Notes: a model not told the origin generated them from the letters alone. A DNA stretch of 64,000 nt from Paenibacillus dendritiformis (GCF_945605565.1 NZ_OX216966.1:2658001-2722000), one strand, 5' to 3'. Positions 43,436 to 53,755 are shown, numbered from the stretch's first letter. Made by a program: numbers and translations.

Positions 43436-43494
43436 TCTCCGCTTCCGTGTCACGCTTGAAGCGGGAGACAGGGAGCCGGAATGTGACGAAATGA

Positions 43495-43524
43495 AGCCGT
43501 TCCGTACGGGAACGGCTTTTTTTT
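43495..43524 (+). terminator. Terminator of the moxR operon
   Basis: AGCCGTTCC and GGAACGGCT pair around a short loop and are followed by a long T-run. Confidence 0.92.
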
Positions 43525-43579
43525 GCACGAAAATCAAAGAATATGGTATAGTTTTTCGTATGAAAACGAGGTGACTGTT

Positions 43580-44104
43580 TTGTTGGAAAGGCTTATACCC
43601 CGTCTTCGGGTAAGCTCCGTACACGATATTGATTTGGACAAGTTGGCGGAACAGGGCATTCGAGGCATCATTACCGATCTGGACAACACGCTCGTCGGCG
43701 CCAAGGTGCCGGAGGCGACCCCGGAATTGGCGGCCTGGCTGAAGGAAGTCGATCGCCGCGGATTCAAGGTCGTCATCGTATCGAATAATGATCATACGCG
43801 CGTATCCCGGTTCGCCGTCCCGCTCGATCTTCCGTTTATTCATGCGGCCCGCAAGCCGGCGCAGCGAGCTTTTCGCCAAGCGCTGTCGCTGATGGGGCTG
43901 AAGCCGGATCAGACAGCTGTCATCGGCGATCAGATGCTGACGGATGTTCTGGGAGGCAACCGGCTCGGCTTATTTACGATATTGGTGCAGCCTATCGCCA
44001 TTCAGGACGAAGGCTGGGGAACCCGCATCAATCGGCGCATCGAGCGTTATGCGACGGCACGGTTGAAGCGAAGAGGATTGTGGCAAGAGGAGGAGAAAAG
44101 GTGA
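43580..44104 (+). CDS. yqeG: YqeG family HAD phosphatase
   Basis: A 174-residue HAD-superfamily phosphatase (HAD IIIA type). It has DLDNTLVGAKVPE (motif 1 Asp residues), VIVSNNDHTRV (motif 2), and GDQMLTDVLGG (motif 4). The substrate is not established. The start is TTG 43580 (or the next TTG) with GAGGTGAC upstream, which leaves the normal family N-terminus LLERLIPRLRVSSVHDI. It is the first gene of the conserved Firmicute yqeG-yqeH-aroE-yhbY-nadD-yqeK-rsfS operon and overlaps yqeH as GTGA. Confidence 0.93.
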   Translation: MLERLIPRLRVSSVHDIDLDKLAEQGIRGIITDLDNTLVGAKVPEATPELAAWLKEVDRRGFKVVIVSNNDHTRVSRFAVPLDLPFIHAARKPAQRAFRQALSLMGLKPDQTAVIGDQMLTDVLGGNRLGLFTILVQPIAIQDEGWGTRINRRIERYATARLKRRGLWQEEEKR

Positions 44105-45219
44105 AGGACAATCAAGAGAAGCAAGTATGCAGCGGCTGCGGCGTTACGGTGCAGACCGGGCATGCCGATCAGATCGGCTATGTCCCGGCGTCCGCGCTGA
44201 ATCGCTCGCCGCTGATTTGCCAGCGCTGCTTCCGGATCAAGCATTATAACGAAGCGGCTTCCGTTGCGCTGGATCAGGATGATTTTTTGCGTTTGCTGGG
44301 GCGAATCGGCCAGGAGGACGCGTTGGTCATCCATATCGTCGACCTGTTCGATTTTGACGGCAGCGTCATTTCCGGGCTGCAGCGGTTCGTCGGCAATAAC
44401 CCGGTGCTGCTCGTCGTGAACAAGATCGATCTGCTGCCCCGTTCGACGAACTGGAACCGCTTGACGAACTGGGTACAGCGGCAGGCGAAGGAGCATGGCC
44501 TCCGCATATTGGACGTCATTCTCGTCAGCGCCAAGCGCAATGCCGGCTTCGAACGGCTCGTGGAGCAGATGAGCCATTGGCGGCGCGGCCGCGACGTCTA
44601 TGTCGTCGGGGCGACGAACGTAGGCAAGTCCACGCTGATTAACCGCCTGATTCACGATTACAGCGATATGGATCGCGAGCTGACGACATCCCGTTATCCG
44701 GGAACGACCTTGGATGTCGTACATATTCCGCTGGATGACGGCAAGCATATCATTGATACGCCGGGCATCGTCTATACGAGCCGTTTGACGGAATTGGCCA
44801 GCCGGCAAGATCTGGGGGCCTTGCTGCCGGACAAGCCGCTCAAGCCGGCCGTCTACCAATTGAACGAAGGGCAGACGATGTTTTTTGGAGCGTTTGCACG
44901 CTTTGATTTCGTGGAAGGCGAACGGCAATCCTTTACCTGCTATATTTCAAACGGGCTTCCGATCCACCGGACGAAGCTGGAGCGGGCAGACGCCTTGTAC
45001 GAAGAGCACCGCGGTGAACTGCTGGCGCCGCCGACGCGGGATCGCCTTGACGATCTTCCGGGCTGGACGAAGCATCAGTACCGGATCGCGACAGGCTCCG
45101 AGACCGATATATTCATCTCGGGGCTCGGCTGGATCAAATGCAACGGCAAGGAAGGCGCGCTCGTGGAGATCCATGCGCCCAAAGGGGTCAAGGTGCTGAC
45201 CCGCCGCGCGATGATCTAG
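44101..45219 (+). CDS. yqeH: Ribosome biogenesis GTPase YqeH
   Basis: A 372-residue circularly permuted GTPase needed for 30S subunit assembly. An N-terminal zinc finger (CSGCGV, then CQRCF) is followed by motifs in permuted order: NKIDLL (G4), SAKRN (G5), GATNVGKST (G1), and DTPGIV (G3). The C-terminal domain is typical of the family. The start is GTG 44101 behind GAGGAGAAAAG, overlapping the yqeG stop. Confidence 0.96.
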   Translation: MKDNQEKQVCSGCGVTVQTGHADQIGYVPASALNRSPLICQRCFRIKHYNEAASVALDQDDFLRLLGRIGQEDALVIHIVDLFDFDGSVISGLQRFVGNNPVLLVVNKIDLLPRSTNWNRLTNWVQRQAKEHGLRILDVILVSAKRNAGFERLVEQMSHWRRGRDVYVVGATNVGKSTLINRLIHDYSDMDRELTTSRYPGTTLDVVHIPLDDGKHIIDTPGIVYTSRLTELASRQDLGALLPDKPLKPAVYQLNEGQTMFFGAFARFDFVEGERQSFTCYISNGLPIHRTKLERADALYEEHRGELLAPPTRDRLDDLPGWTKHQYRIATGSETDIFISGLGWIKCNGKEGALVEIHAPKGVKVLTRRAMI

Positions 45220-45246
45220 CACAATCTACCGGGGGGAGCGGATACC

Positions 45247-46140
45247 ATGGTACGGAACGATCAGGCCGGGGCGATTCAGCCTCCGGCGGCCATCGACAGC
45301 TCGACCGCTGTCTTCGCGGTCATCGGCGATCCGATCAAGCATTCCAAATCGCCGCTGATGCACAATGCCGCCCTGCGGGAGCTGGGGCTGAACGCCGTAT
45401 ATACGGCGTTTCATGTCGCGCCCGAGCAGCTGGAGCAGGCCATCCAGGGCATGCGCGCCCTCGGCATCGGCGGAATGAACGTGACCATTCCGCACAAGGA
45501 AGCGGTCATGGCGTATCTGGACGAAGTGGATGAGAGCGCGAGCGTTATCGGCGCCGTCAACACGATCGTCAACCGGAATGGCCGGCTGATCGGCTACAAT
45601 ACGGACGGGCTCGGGTTCGTCCGTTCGCTGCAGGAGGAGATGATCTCTGATCTCCGCGAGTCCCGGATCTTGCTGATCGGGGCCGGCGGGGCGGCGCGCG
45701 GCATCGCTTATGCGCTGCTGAAGGCGGGTTGCCGCCGCTTGCATATCGCCAACCGCACGCTGGGACGGGCCGAGGCGCTTGCGCACGATCTGTCCGCCTT
45801 CGGGACGGTATCTGCCGTCCAGCTCGGCGAGCGGCCGGCTATCGATGCGCACGAGGTGGATATCGTCATTCATACGACCTCGGTCGGCATGCATCCGGAC
45901 GTGGATGCGGTGCCGTTCGATCCGGACTGGCTGCTGCCGGATATGATCGTAAGCGACATCGTATACAACCCGCTGGAGACGGCTTTGCTGCGGGAAGCAA
46001 GCAAGCGCGGCTGCCGCCCGCACAGCGGGCTCGGCATGTTCGTGTATCAGGGCGCGATCGCGCTGGAGCTGTGGACGGGCGCCGCTGCGCCTGCCGCGTT
46101 GATGCGGGAGCAGGTATGGAATACATTGCGTCACGAATAA
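45247..46140 (+). CDS. aroE: Shikimate dehydrogenase
   Basis: A 297-residue NADPH-dependent enzyme that reduces 3-dehydroshikimate to shikimate in aromatic amino acid synthesis. Signatures are VIGDPIKHSKSPLMHNAAL, NVTIPHKEAVMAYLDEVDESA with the catalytic Lys, GAVNTIV, and the Rossmann loop LIGAGGAARGIAYAL. The end GMFVYQGAIALELWTG is typical. The start is ATG 45247 behind GGGGGGAG. It is third in the conserved operon. Confidence 0.96.
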   Translation: MVRNDQAGAIQPPAAIDSSTAVFAVIGDPIKHSKSPLMHNAALRELGLNAVYTAFHVAPEQLEQAIQGMRALGIGGMNVTIPHKEAVMAYLDEVDESASVIGAVNTIVNRNGRLIGYNTDGLGFVRSLQEEMISDLRESRILLIGAGGAARGIAYALLKAGCRRLHIANRTLGRAEALAHDLSAFGTVSAVQLGERPAIDAHEVDIVIHTTSVGMHPDVDAVPFDPDWLLPDMIVSDIVYNPLETALLREASKRGCRPHSGLGMFVYQGAIALELWTGAAAPAALMREQVWNTLRHE

Positions 46141-46178
46141 ACCATTCTTGATATTAGACATATAAGGCAGGGACAAAC

Positions 46179-46469
46179 ATGCTAACAGGAAAACAAAAGC
46201 GCTATTTGCGCTCGCTCGCACATCATGTGCAGCCTATTTTTCAAGTAGGCAAAGGGGGAACGAACGATCAGCTTATCCGCCATATCGAGGAAGCGCTCGA
46301 AGTGCGCGAGCTGATCAAAGTATCGATCTTGAACAACTGCATGGACGATCGCTTCGAGGTTGCCGAGGAATTGGCAAGCCGCTCGGGCGCCGAGCTGGTC
46401 CAAGTCATCGGGAAGACGATCGTGCTTTACAAGGAATCGGCTGAACATAAACAGATTGAACTGCCATAA
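46179..46469 (+). CDS. yhbY: YhbY family RNA-binding protein
   Basis: A 96-residue KH-like (CRM domain) RNA-binding protein associated with ribosome assembly. It has TGKQKRYLRSLAHHVQPIFQVGKGGTND with the GKGG loop, ALEVRELIKVSIL, and VIGKTIVLYK at the end. It sits in its standard place between aroE and nadD. Confidence 0.95.
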   Translation: MLTGKQKRYLRSLAHHVQPIFQVGKGGTNDQLIRHIEEALEVRELIKVSILNNCMDDRFEVAEELASRSGAELVQVIGKTIVLYKESAEHKQIELP

Positions 46470-46487
46470 ATTGGCGGAGGTGCAGAC

Positions 46488-47096
46488 GTGAGACAAATCG
46501 GGATTATGGGCGGGACGTTCAATCCGATCCACCTGGGGCATCTGGTGGCCGCCGAATGCGCCCGCGAAGCCGCAAATCTTGATGAGGTGTGGTTCATGCC
46601 CGCTCACGTGCCGCCGCACAAGACGAATCATCCTCAGGCGGACGGCAAGCATCGCCTGGAGATGACCCGACTGGCCATCGCGGGCAACCCGTCGTTCCGG
46701 GCGAGTGATTGGGAGTTGGCCCGCGGCGGGGTGTCCTATACGTATGAGACCGTCATCTCGCTGCGGGCCGCCTACCCGGATGTAAGCTGGCATTGGATTA
46801 TCGGCGGAGATATGGTTGATTACTTGCCGAAGTGGCACCGGATCGATGAATTGATGCGTCTGATCCGCTTCGTCGGACTGCACCGGCCGGGCATCCGCTG
46901 GAACGAGGAGAAGCTGCCGGCCGCATGGCGCGGCCGCATTCTGGCGGCAGACATGCCCCAGATGGATATCTCCTCGACGGATATACGGGAGAGAAGAGCG
47001 GCGGGACGCTCGATCCGGTATCTCGTTCCGGAAGCAGTCGAACATTATATGGCAAGGTGGGGATTGTATGAATCTGATGCGCCAGCAATTGATTGA
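46488..47096 (+). CDS. nadD: Nicotinate-nucleotide adenylyltransferase
   Basis: A 202-residue enzyme that joins nicotinate mononucleotide and ATP in NAD synthesis. The nucleotidyltransferase motif GIMGGTFNPIHLGHLVAA and the C-terminal DISSTDIRERRAAGRSIRYLVP with ISSTxIR are complete. The start is GTG 46488 with GGAGGTG upstream. It overlaps yqeK by 29 bases. Confidence 0.96.
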   Translation: MRQIGIMGGTFNPIHLGHLVAAECAREAANLDEVWFMPAHVPPHKTNHPQADGKHRLEMTRLAIAGNPSFRASDWELARGGVSYTYETVISLRAAYPDVSWHWIIGGDMVDYLPKWHRIDELMRLIRFVGLHRPGIRWNEEKLPAAWRGRILAADMPQMDISSTDIRERRAAGRSIRYLVPEAVEHYMARWGLYESDAPAID

Positions 47097-47643
47097 GTCC
47101 GTCCAGGCGCAGATGCCGGCCGCGCGCTGGCAGCATACCCAGGGCGTAATGGATACGGCCGTTATTCTGGCCCGCCGCTTCGGTGCGGATCCGGAGAAGG
47201 CGGATCTGGCGGCGATTCTTCATGATGTCGCCAAGTACTGGCCGACCGACCGGATGGAACGCGTCATTCGCGAAGAGAATTTGCCGCCTGTGCTGCTGGA
47301 ATACGACAAGCAGCTGTGGCATGCGCCCGTCGGCGCGGTCGTCGCCGCCCGGGACTACGGCGTGCAGGACGAGGAGATTCTGGATGCGATCCGGTACCAT
47401 ACATCGGGCCGGGCGCCGATGACTTTGCTCGACAAGGTCGTCTGTCTGGCGGATTATATCGAGCCCGGCCGTGATTTTCCGGGCGTGGAGCGAATCCGGG
47501 AACTGGCCGAGCAGGATGTCAATCTCGCGCTCATCGCCGGCTTCGATTCGACGATCGGCTTTCTGCTCTCCCAACGCCGGCGTATTTTTCCGCTTACGGT
47601 CATTGCGCGGAACCGGCTGATTGAAGATTTAGAGAAGAATTAG
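47068..47643 (+). CDS. yqeK: YqeK family HD hydrolase (Ap4A-type)
   Basis: A 191-residue HD-domain protein. Family members hydrolyse diadenosine tetraphosphate symmetrically to ADP. The metal site is seen in HTQGVMDTAV, ILHDVAKYWP, and IRYHTSGRAPM. The ATG lies within the nadD 3' end with GGTGGGG upstream. Confidence 0.94.
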   Translation: MNLMRQQLIESVQAQMPAARWQHTQGVMDTAVILARRFGADPEKADLAAILHDVAKYWPTDRMERVIREENLPPVLLEYDKQLWHAPVGAVVAARDYGVQDEEILDAIRYHTSGRAPMTLLDKVVCLADYIEPGRDFPGVERIRELAEQDVNLALIAGFDSTIGFLLSQRRRIFPLTVIARNRLIEDLEKN

Positions 47644-47734
47644 GGAAGCCTAACGGCATAAGGGAAACGGAGCTGCGTGCCATTCCGTTGCCGGGATGCC
47701 AGCCCGTATATGAAGAATTAATGGAGGTTACGAT

Positions 47735-48082
47735 ATGACCATTCAACCAAGAGAGCTGCTCGACATCGTCGTCGCGGCGGCGGAAGATAAAAAAGCGATG
47801 GATCTCGTCGTGCTCGATCTGCAGGGAATTTCTCTCGTCGCAGATTATTTCGTTATTTGCCACGGGAATTCCGATACCCAGGTACAGGCGATTACGAATG
47901 AGGTTCGCAAAAAGGTTCACGAGGCGGGCGTAGCGGTCCGGGGGATGGAAGGCTTGGATGCCTCGCGCTGGGTTCTGCTCGATCTGGGCGATGTCGTTAT
48001 CCACATCTTCCATCGCGAGGAGCGCGAATACTATAATATCGAGAAGCTGTGGTCCGACGCGAAAGTTGTGGAGATGGCATGA
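47735..48082 (+). CDS. rsfS: Ribosomal silencing factor RsfS
   Basis: A 115-residue protein that binds L14 on the 50S subunit and blocks subunit joining when nutrients are short. It has the family pattern AAEDKKAMDLVVLDLQGIS, DYFVICHGNSDTQVQAI, and GDVVIHIFHREEREYYNIEKLW. The ATG follows ATGGAGGTT. Its stop overlaps the next gene as ATGA. Confidence 0.96.
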   Translation: MTIQPRELLDIVVAAAEDKKAMDLVVLDLQGISLVADYFVICHGNSDTQVQAITNEVRKKVHEAGVAVRGMEGLDASRWVLLDLGDVVIHIFHREEREYYNIEKLWSDAKVVEMA

Positions 48083-49035
48083 CGCTGACCGCGGGCACGA
48101 TAACACGGCTGCAGGTGGCACGGGAGGTGTCGCCTTACGGCTTCTTTCTGACAGACGGGGAACAGGACGTCATTCTTCATTATTCCGAATTGACAGGTCC
48201 CGTGAAGCCGGGGGACGAGGTCGACGTCTTTCTATTCTATGATACGGAGGATCGGCTCGCATCGACGCTGAAGCAGCCGTATCTGACTCTCGATCAGATT
48301 GCGCCGCTCCAGGTGGCGGACGTTCATCCACGATATGGCTGCTTCCTGGAAATGGGCATCGGGCGCCAGCTGCTGCTCCCGAAGAGCGAACTTCCTGAAT
48401 ACGAGCCGCTTCATCCCCAAGTCGGGGACACGGTCTATGTGAGGATGGTCCACGACCGGGTAGGCCGGCTCGTGGCGCGCGCGGCGCTGGAACAGGACCT
48501 CGTTCCGCTGGCCTTCCCTGCGCCGGATGCTTGGCGCAACACATGGCATGAGGCCATCGTCTACCGGCCGTTGAAGATGGGGACCTTTCTTGTGCTCGAG
48601 GGCGGCCCGATCGGCTTCGGCGTCATCGGATTCCTGCACGAGTCGATTCGGCCGCGGCCGCTCCGGCTCGGGGAGAAGGTGCGCGTGCGCGTCGCCCATA
48701 TTCGCGAGGACGGCCGCGTGAACGTGACGATGGCTGAGCGCAAGGAGATTGGCATGGATCTGGATGCGGAGCGGCTGTTCTCGTTTCTGTGGGATCGTCC
48801 GAACGGGGCGATGCCGTATTCCGACGAGACGCCGGCCGATATTGTGAAGCAGCGGTTCGGGATGAGCAAGTCGGCGTTCAAGCGCGCGGTCGGGCGCTTG
48901 ATGAGGGCCGGCCTCGTCAAGCAGCAAGGAAGCTGGACGGAGCTGACGGAGAAGGGCTCGGCGATTGGCGCGGATCAGCTCCAGCAGATCCTGCAAGAAG
49001 AGAAGCCGGAGCCGCCGCGGCCGAAGAAGCGTTAG
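48079..49035 (+). CDS. CvfB-like S1 RNA-binding protein
   Basis: A 318-residue protein of the CvfB/YitL family with several S1-like RNA-binding domains (VSPYGFFLTDGEQDVILHYSEL and VADVHPRYGCFLEMGIGRQLLLPKSEL). A C-terminal winged-helix domain follows (YSDETPADIVKQRFGMSKSAFKRAVGRLMRAGLV). Family members influence RNA stability and virulence in Gram-positive bacteria. The ATG overlaps the rsfS stop. The tail is rich in E, P and K. Confidence 0.88.
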   Translation: MTLTAGTITRLQVAREVSPYGFFLTDGEQDVILHYSELTGPVKPGDEVDVFLFYDTEDRLASTLKQPYLTLDQIAPLQVADVHPRYGCFLEMGIGRQLLLPKSELPEYEPLHPQVGDTVYVRMVHDRVGRLVARAALEQDLVPLAFPAPDAWRNTWHEAIVYRPLKMGTFLVLEGGPIGFGVIGFLHESIRPRPLRLGEKVRVRVAHIREDGRVNVTMAERKEIGMDLDAERLFSFLWDRPNGAMPYSDETPADIVKQRFGMSKSAFKRAVGRLMRAGLVKQQGSWTELTEKGSAIGADQLQQILQEEKPEPPRPKKR

Positions 49036-49097
49036 CGCGCGGTTAGGTGAAGAAGCGCTAACAACGCCGCCGCGCGAGGGAAGGACGGAGAGGCTTG

Positions 49098-49859
49098 ATG
49101 GAATCTTACGGCCGCTTTGCCGCGGTCTATGACCGCTTGATGGAGGATATGCCTTATGATGCCTGGGTGGAATTCGCGGAGGAGGCGTGGCGGCGCTATA
49201 TGCCGTCGAAGCCGGAGCGAATCGTCGACCTGGGCTGCGGAACGGGGAACATTGCGCTTCCGCTCGCCGCCAGAGGCTACGCGCTGGCCGGCATCGACCT
49301 GTCAGAGACGATGCTGGCCGTCGCCGAGCAGAAGGCTGCCTCCGCACCCGTGAAGTCCGGCAGCATCCGTTGGCTGTGCCAGGATATGCGGGAATGGAAT
49401 GCGGGCGAGCCGGCAGACGCGGTCGTGTCGTTCTGCGACTGCCTGAATTACATTACGGAAGAGGCGGATGTACGGAAGGTGTTCGCGGCGACGTACCGGC
49501 AGCTGCGGCCCGGCGGCGTCTTCTTGTTCGATGTGCATCATCCGCGCCAGTTCGAGTCGTACGCCGACGGGCAGCCATTTGCATATGACGACGATGATCT
49601 GGCATACATCTGGTTCTGCGATTATGACGAGGCGAGGCGGGAGATCGAGCATCAGCTGACATTTTTCATTCGACAAGATGCAGGCTCCCTGTTCGAACGG
49701 GTCGACGAAGCCCATGTCCAGCGCGCCTATGAGACGGAAGCGATGGCGTCCTGGCTGCGCGAGGCCGGATTTGCCCGGGTGGACATGTACGCCGACTTCG
49801 GATGGAACCCGCCGGACGGCCAGTCCGCGCGCATTTTCTATGCCGCGGTGAAGGAATAG
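49098..49859 (+). CDS. Class I SAM-dependent methyltransferase
   Basis: A 253-residue methyltransferase-fold protein. The SAM site is IVDLGCGTGNIALPLAARGYALAGIDLSETML, followed by WLCQDMREW and SFCDCLNYITEEADV. It resembles the Firmicute YqeM-like proteins found in this operon. The substrate is unknown. The start is ATG 49098 behind GGAGAGG. It ends the yqeG-type operon before the leucine T-box. Confidence 0.9.
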   Translation: MESYGRFAAVYDRLMEDMPYDAWVEFAEEAWRRYMPSKPERIVDLGCGTGNIALPLAARGYALAGIDLSETMLAVAEQKAASAPVKSGSIRWLCQDMREWNAGEPADAVVSFCDCLNYITEEADVRKVFAATYRQLRPGGVFLFDVHHPRQFESYADGQPFAYDDDDLAYIWFCDYDEARREIEHQLTFFIRQDAGSLFERVDEAHVQRAYETEAMASWLREAGFARVDMYADFGWNPPDGQSARIFYAAVKE

Positions 49860-49891
49860 CCGGATATCAACCGGCGGATAGGCGACAATCG

Positions 49892-49920
49892 TTGACAATA
49901 TCCTTAATTTTCATTATGAT
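49892..49920 (+). promoter_or_regulatory. Sigma-A promoter of leuS leader
   Basis: TTGACA (49892-49897) and TATGAT (49915-49920) are spaced 17 bp, a near-consensus promoter just before the T-box leader. Confidence 0.85.
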
Positions 49921-49974
49921 ATAACTACTTGCGTAAGCTGGGCAAGGTTATGCATACAATTGAAGAAGTGCAAT

Positions 49975-50232
49975 AAGACTGTGATGAGGATTAGTAGCTC
50001 GATGCGCGCATCGCACAGAGAGCCGGCGGTTGGTGGAAGCCGGTGATGGGCAGGAGCGAACTCGCCTCGGAGTCTCGCAGCCGAACGGCAGGGAGGCTGT
50101 GACGATTCACCGGCGTTAACGGTGCAGAGGGAGTGGAAGGCAAAGCATGCCTTTCGCTAACTAGGGTGGTACCACGGGAATTGAACCTCTCGTCCCTAGC
50201 GTTTTCGCTAAGGGCGGGAGGTTTTTTGCTGT
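49975..50232 (+). promoter_or_regulatory. Leucine T-box riboswitch
   Basis: This is a T-box leader ahead of leuS. The specifier loop reads GCGAACTCGCC with CTC (50061-50063), a leucine codon. The T-box itself is AGGGTGGTACCACGG (50163-50177). A terminator with a long stem (AACCTCtCG-CCCTAGCG and CGCTA-GGGCGGGAGGTT) and T-run follows at 50186-50228. Uncharged tRNA-Leu should favour read-through. Confidence 0.93.
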
Positions 50233-50472
50233 ATCGGAATAGATAAGCGGCAGGCACGCGTGACGTTCCGGTTGCAGCGCCATGAACCTGGCCCGGTACC
50301 CGGCCGTGTCCCGCGGATACGGAACGGAAGCGGGAGGTTACCGCACGAATCGGGCGGATTGGCGCCTGATTCGCCTGAGGGGGCAGGAAGGGCCCGTCTC
50401 TTGCGGTTCAAGCATGATGATATTCGCATAAGGTGCGGGGCGGGCTGCGCGCGCAGCCTTCGCCGGGCACGG
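50233..50472. other. Untranslated region between T-box and leuS
   Basis: No gene was seen in the ~240 bases between the T-box terminator and the leuS ribosome site. Confidence 0.4.
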
Positions 50473-50487
50473 CAAGGAGGATAACGG

Positions 50488-52929
50488 ATGAGTCAAGAAG
50501 TCAATCAGCCGCATGGCTATCAACCGCAAATTTTGGAGAAGAAGTGGCAGCAGTACTGGGAGGAGCACAAGACGTTCGCTACGGAGGAGAGCTCTAGCAA
50601 GCCGAAGTTCTACGCGCTCGACATGTTCCCGTATCCTTCGGGCGCAGGGCTGCACGTGGGCCACCCGGAAGGATATACGGCGACCGACATCATTTCCCGA
50701 TTCAAGCGCATGAAGGGGTATAATGTGCTTCATCCCATGGGCTGGGATGCGTTCGGCCTTCCGGCTGAGCAGCATGCGCTCGACACGGGCGAGCATCCGC
50801 GCGACATTACGGTGAAGAACATCAACAATTTCCGCCGCCAGATTAAGTCGCTCGGCTTCTCTTATGACTGGGACCGGGAGATCAGCACGACCGATCCCGA
50901 CTATTACAAATGGACCCAGTGGATCTTCATCCAGCTCTACAAGCGCGGACTCGCGTATGAAGCGGAGATTCCGGTGAACTGGTGCCCGGCGCTCGGCACG
51001 GTGCTGGCGAACGAGGAAGTCATCGACGGCAAGTCGGAACGCGGCGGCCATCCGGTCATTCGCAAGCCGATGCGGCAATGGGTGCTGAAGATTACGGAAT
51101 ATGCGGAGCGGCTGCTCGAAGATCTGGATGAGCTGGATTGGCCGGAGAGCCTGAAGGATATGCAGCGCAATTGGATCGGACGCTCCGAAGGGGCAGAGGT
51201 CCGCTTCGCCATCGACGGACATGAGGACCATATCATCGTGTTCACGACCCGGCCGGACACGCTGTTCGGCGCGACATACTGCGTATTGGCGCCGGAGCAC
51301 GATCTGGTTGGCCGGATCACGACTGCCGGGCAGCAAGCGGCGGTTCAAGCTTACCAGGAGCAGGCTGCCCGCAAGAGCGACCTGGAGCGGACGGATCTCG
51401 CGAAGGAGAAGACAGGGGTGTTCACCGGCGCGTATGCGATCAACCCGGTGAACGGAGCGAAGCTCCCGATCTGGATTGCCGATTATGTGCTTGCCGGCTA
51501 TGGAACCGGGGCCATCATGGCCGTTCCGGGCCATGACCAGCGGGATTGGGAATTCGCGAAGCAATTCGAGCTGCCGATCGTGGAAGTCGTCTCCGGAGGA
51601 GATGTGACGAAGGAAGTGTTCAGCGGCGACGGGCCGCACGTGAACTCGGACTTCCTGAACGGGCTCGGGAACGCCCAGGCGATTGCCCGCATGAATGAGT
51701 GGCTGACTGCGGAAGGCGTCGGCCAGCCTAAAGTTACGTACCGTCTGCGCGATTGGCTGTTCAGCCGCCAGCGGTATTGGGGGGAGCCGATTCCGATTAT
51801 TCATCTGGAAGACGGCACCATGAAGCCGATTCCGGAGTCGGAGCTGCCGCTGATGCTGCCGGATGTCGATCACATCCAGCCTTCGGGCACCGGAGAATCG
51901 CCGCTCGCGAACGTCACCGAGTGGGTGGATACGGTCGATGCGGAGACCGGGATGCGTGCGCGCCGCGAGACGAACACGATGCCGCAGTGGGCCGGAAGCT
52001 GCTGGTACTATCTGCGCTACATCGATCCGAAGAACGAGAAGGAGCTGTGCTCCAAGGAGAAGCAGGCCGAATGGCTGCCGGTCGATCTGTATATCGGCGG
52101 GGTCGAGCATGCGGTCCTTCACTTGCTGTATGCGCGCTTCTGGCATAAGGTGCTCTACGATATCGGCGTCGTCGATACGAAGGAGCCATTCCAGAAGCTG
52201 GTCAACCAGGGGATGATTCTCGGCACGAACGGCGAGAAAATGTCCAAATCCCGCGGCAATGTCATCAATCCGGATGATATCGTCAATGAATTCGGCGCGG
52301 ATACGCTGCGGATGTATGAAATGTTCATGGGGCCGCTCGAAATTACGAAGCCGTGGAACGAGAAGGGCGTCGAAGGCATGTTCCGCTTCCTGAACCGGAT
52401 CTGGCGCCTGTTCATTGCGGAGGACGGCCAATTGAACAGCAAGATTACGGACGGGCCGGGAGAAGACGGCTTCATCCGCACCTGGCACAAGACCGTGAAG
52501 AAAGTGACCGAGGATATGGAGGCGATGCGCTTCAATACGGCCATCAGCCAATTGATGATCTTCATTAATGACGCGTACAAGGCCGAGACGCTGCCGCGCC
52601 AAGCGATGGAGAACTTCGTGCAGCTGCTGTCTCCGCTCGCTCCTCATATCGCCGAGGAATTGTGGCAGCGCTTGGGGCATGGAGAATCCATCACGTATGT
52701 GCCGTGGCCATCGTATGACGAAGCATTGACGGTTGACGCCGAAGTGGAGATCGTCATTCAAGTGAACGGCAAGATAGCGGATCGGATTCGCATCGCCGCC
52801 GATGCGGACGAAGCCGCCATGCAGGAAAAAGCGATGTCTCTGCCGAACGTTCAGGAGGCCATTGCTGGCAAGACCGTCCGTAAAGTCATCGCTGTCAAAG
52901 GCCGGCTCGTCAATATTGTGGTCGGTTAA
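50488..52929 (+). CDS. leuS: Leucyl-tRNA synthetase
   Basis: An 813-residue class I synthetase that charges tRNA-Leu. The HIGH-type motif is HVGH in [20 protein letters not shown] (residue ~56). The editing domain includes [24 protein letters not shown] lies in [15 protein letters not shown] (~584). The C-terminal anticodon-binding and extension domains are complete. The ATG follows AAGGAGG. It is controlled by the upstream leucine T-box. Its last 20 bases overlap the convergent comER gene. Confidence 0.98.
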   Translation: MSQEVNQPHGYQPQILEKKWQQYWEEHKTFATEESSSKPKFYALDMFPYPSGAGLHVGHPEGYTATDIISRFKRMKGYNVLHPMGWDAFGLPAEQHALDTGEHPRDITVKNINNFRRQIKSLGFSYDWDREISTTDPDYYKWTQWIFIQLYKRGLAYEAEIPVNWCPALGTVLANEEVIDGKSERGGHPVIRKPMRQWVLKITEYAERLLEDLDELDWPESLKDMQRNWIGRSEGAEVRFAIDGHEDHIIVFTTRPDTLFGATYCVLAPEHDLVGRITTAGQQAAVQAYQEQAARKSDLERTDLAKEKTGVFTGAYAINPVNGAKLPIWIADYVLAGYGTGAIMAVPGHDQRDWEFAKQFELPIVEVVSGGDVTKEVFSGDGPHVNSDFLNGLGNAQAIARMNEWLTAEGVGQPKVTYRLRDWLFSRQRYWGEPIPIIHLEDGTMKPIPESELPLMLPDVDHIQPSGTGESPLANVTEWVDTVDAETGMRARRETNTMPQWAGSCWYYLRYIDPKNEKELCSKEKQAEWLPVDLYIGGVEHAVLHLLYARFWHKVLYDIGVVDTKEPFQKLVNQGMILGTNGEKMSKSRGNVINPDDIVNEFGADTLRMYEMFMGPLEITKPWNEKGVEGMFRFLNRIWRLFIAEDGQLNSKITDGPGEDGFIRTWHKTVKKVTEDMEAMRFNTAISQLMIFINDAYKAETLPRQAMENFVQLLSPLAPHIAEELWQRLGHGESITYVPWPSYDEALTVDAEVEIVIQVNGKIADRIRIAADADEAAMQEKAMSLPNVQEAIAGKTVRKVIAVKGRLVNIVVG

Positions 52930-53755
52930 CCTCCTGTTCGGCGAATTGGGAGTGAACCTTTTCCAGGTCCTCTTCATATTTCGCGTGGGTGACATGAATG
53001 AGCTGGTGGAACATATCTGCCAGCTCTTTATTCATCAAGCGGAGCGCCTCGGCGGTGATGCCGCCGGGGACAGCTACCCGCTGCTGCAGCTGTTCCGGAG
53101 TGAAGCCTCCTTCCGTCAGGAGCTTCCCGGTGCCGAGCAGCATCTCGCAGGCGAGACGCGACGCTTCGTCCCGGCCGATTCCGGTCGCTTCCGTGGCGGC
53201 ATCGATCCACCGCTGCAGGAAGAAAGCGATGAACGCGGGACCGCAGCTGGACAAGTCGGAAGAGATGCGGGTGTACTTCTCATCGATGCATAGCGGTTGG
53301 CTGATGGACGACATGAGCCGTTCCAGGAGCTCCCGATCATCCGTCTGAATCCGGCTGCCGTACATACAGAGCGAAGCGCCGCTTCGGACGTAACTTGTGA
53401 TGCTCGGGATGATTTTCGCCACTTTGCAGGGCAGCTGCCGCTCCAGGTGCTCAAGCAGCACCGGGCTCGTAATCGACACCAGGATGAGATCCGGGCGCGC
53501 GGCATGCTGTATCTCCTTCAGGACCGGCTTGAATTCCAACGGCTTGACGCACAGGAAGACAATGTCGCTGCTCCGGACCGTCTCCGCATTGCTTGGTGAT
53601 ACTTGAAGCCCGGGATGTTGAGATGCAAGGCGCTGTACTTTGTCCATCGTACGGCTGCTCGCTATGACCTGCTCCGGTGTCACGGCGCCGGATTGAATCA
53701 ACGCATCGATCAGCGTTGTCCCCATACTTCCCGTACCGATAAATCCGACCTTCAC
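52910..53755 (-). CDS. comER: ComER, pyrroline-5-carboxylate reductase-like
   Basis: A 281-residue protein related to pyrroline-5-carboxylate reductase. It has the Rossmann loop [18 protein letters not shown] at the start, then [13 protein letters not shown], and a C-terminal dimer domain with [16 protein letters not shown] sequence. ComER lies divergent to comEA as in Bacillus, and is linked there to competence and sporulation control rather than to proline synthesis. The start is GTG 53755 behind AAGGAGGG; longer starts lack a ribosome site. It converges on and overlaps leuS by 20 bases. Confidence 0.9.
   Translation of the reverse strand: MKVGFIGTGSMGTTLIDALIQSGAVTPEQVIASSRTMDKVQRLASQHPGLQVSPSNAETVRSSDIVFLCVKPLEFKPVLKEIQHAARPDLILVSITSPVLLEHLERQLPCKVAKIIPSITSYVRSGASLCMYGSRIQTDDRELLERLMSSISQPLCIDEKYTRISSDLSSCGPAFIAFFLQRWIDAATEATGIGRDEASRLACEMLLGTGKLLTEGGFTPEQLQQRVAVPGGITAEALRLMNKELADMFHQLIHVTHAKYEEDLEKVHSQFAEQEVNRPQY

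Noticed and set aside
50338..52995. Very long minus-strand open frame (885 codons) across leuS
   Set aside because: It lies fully antisense to leuS, has no ribosome site, and reads as arginine- and histidine-rich sequence. It is an artefact of high GC codon positions.
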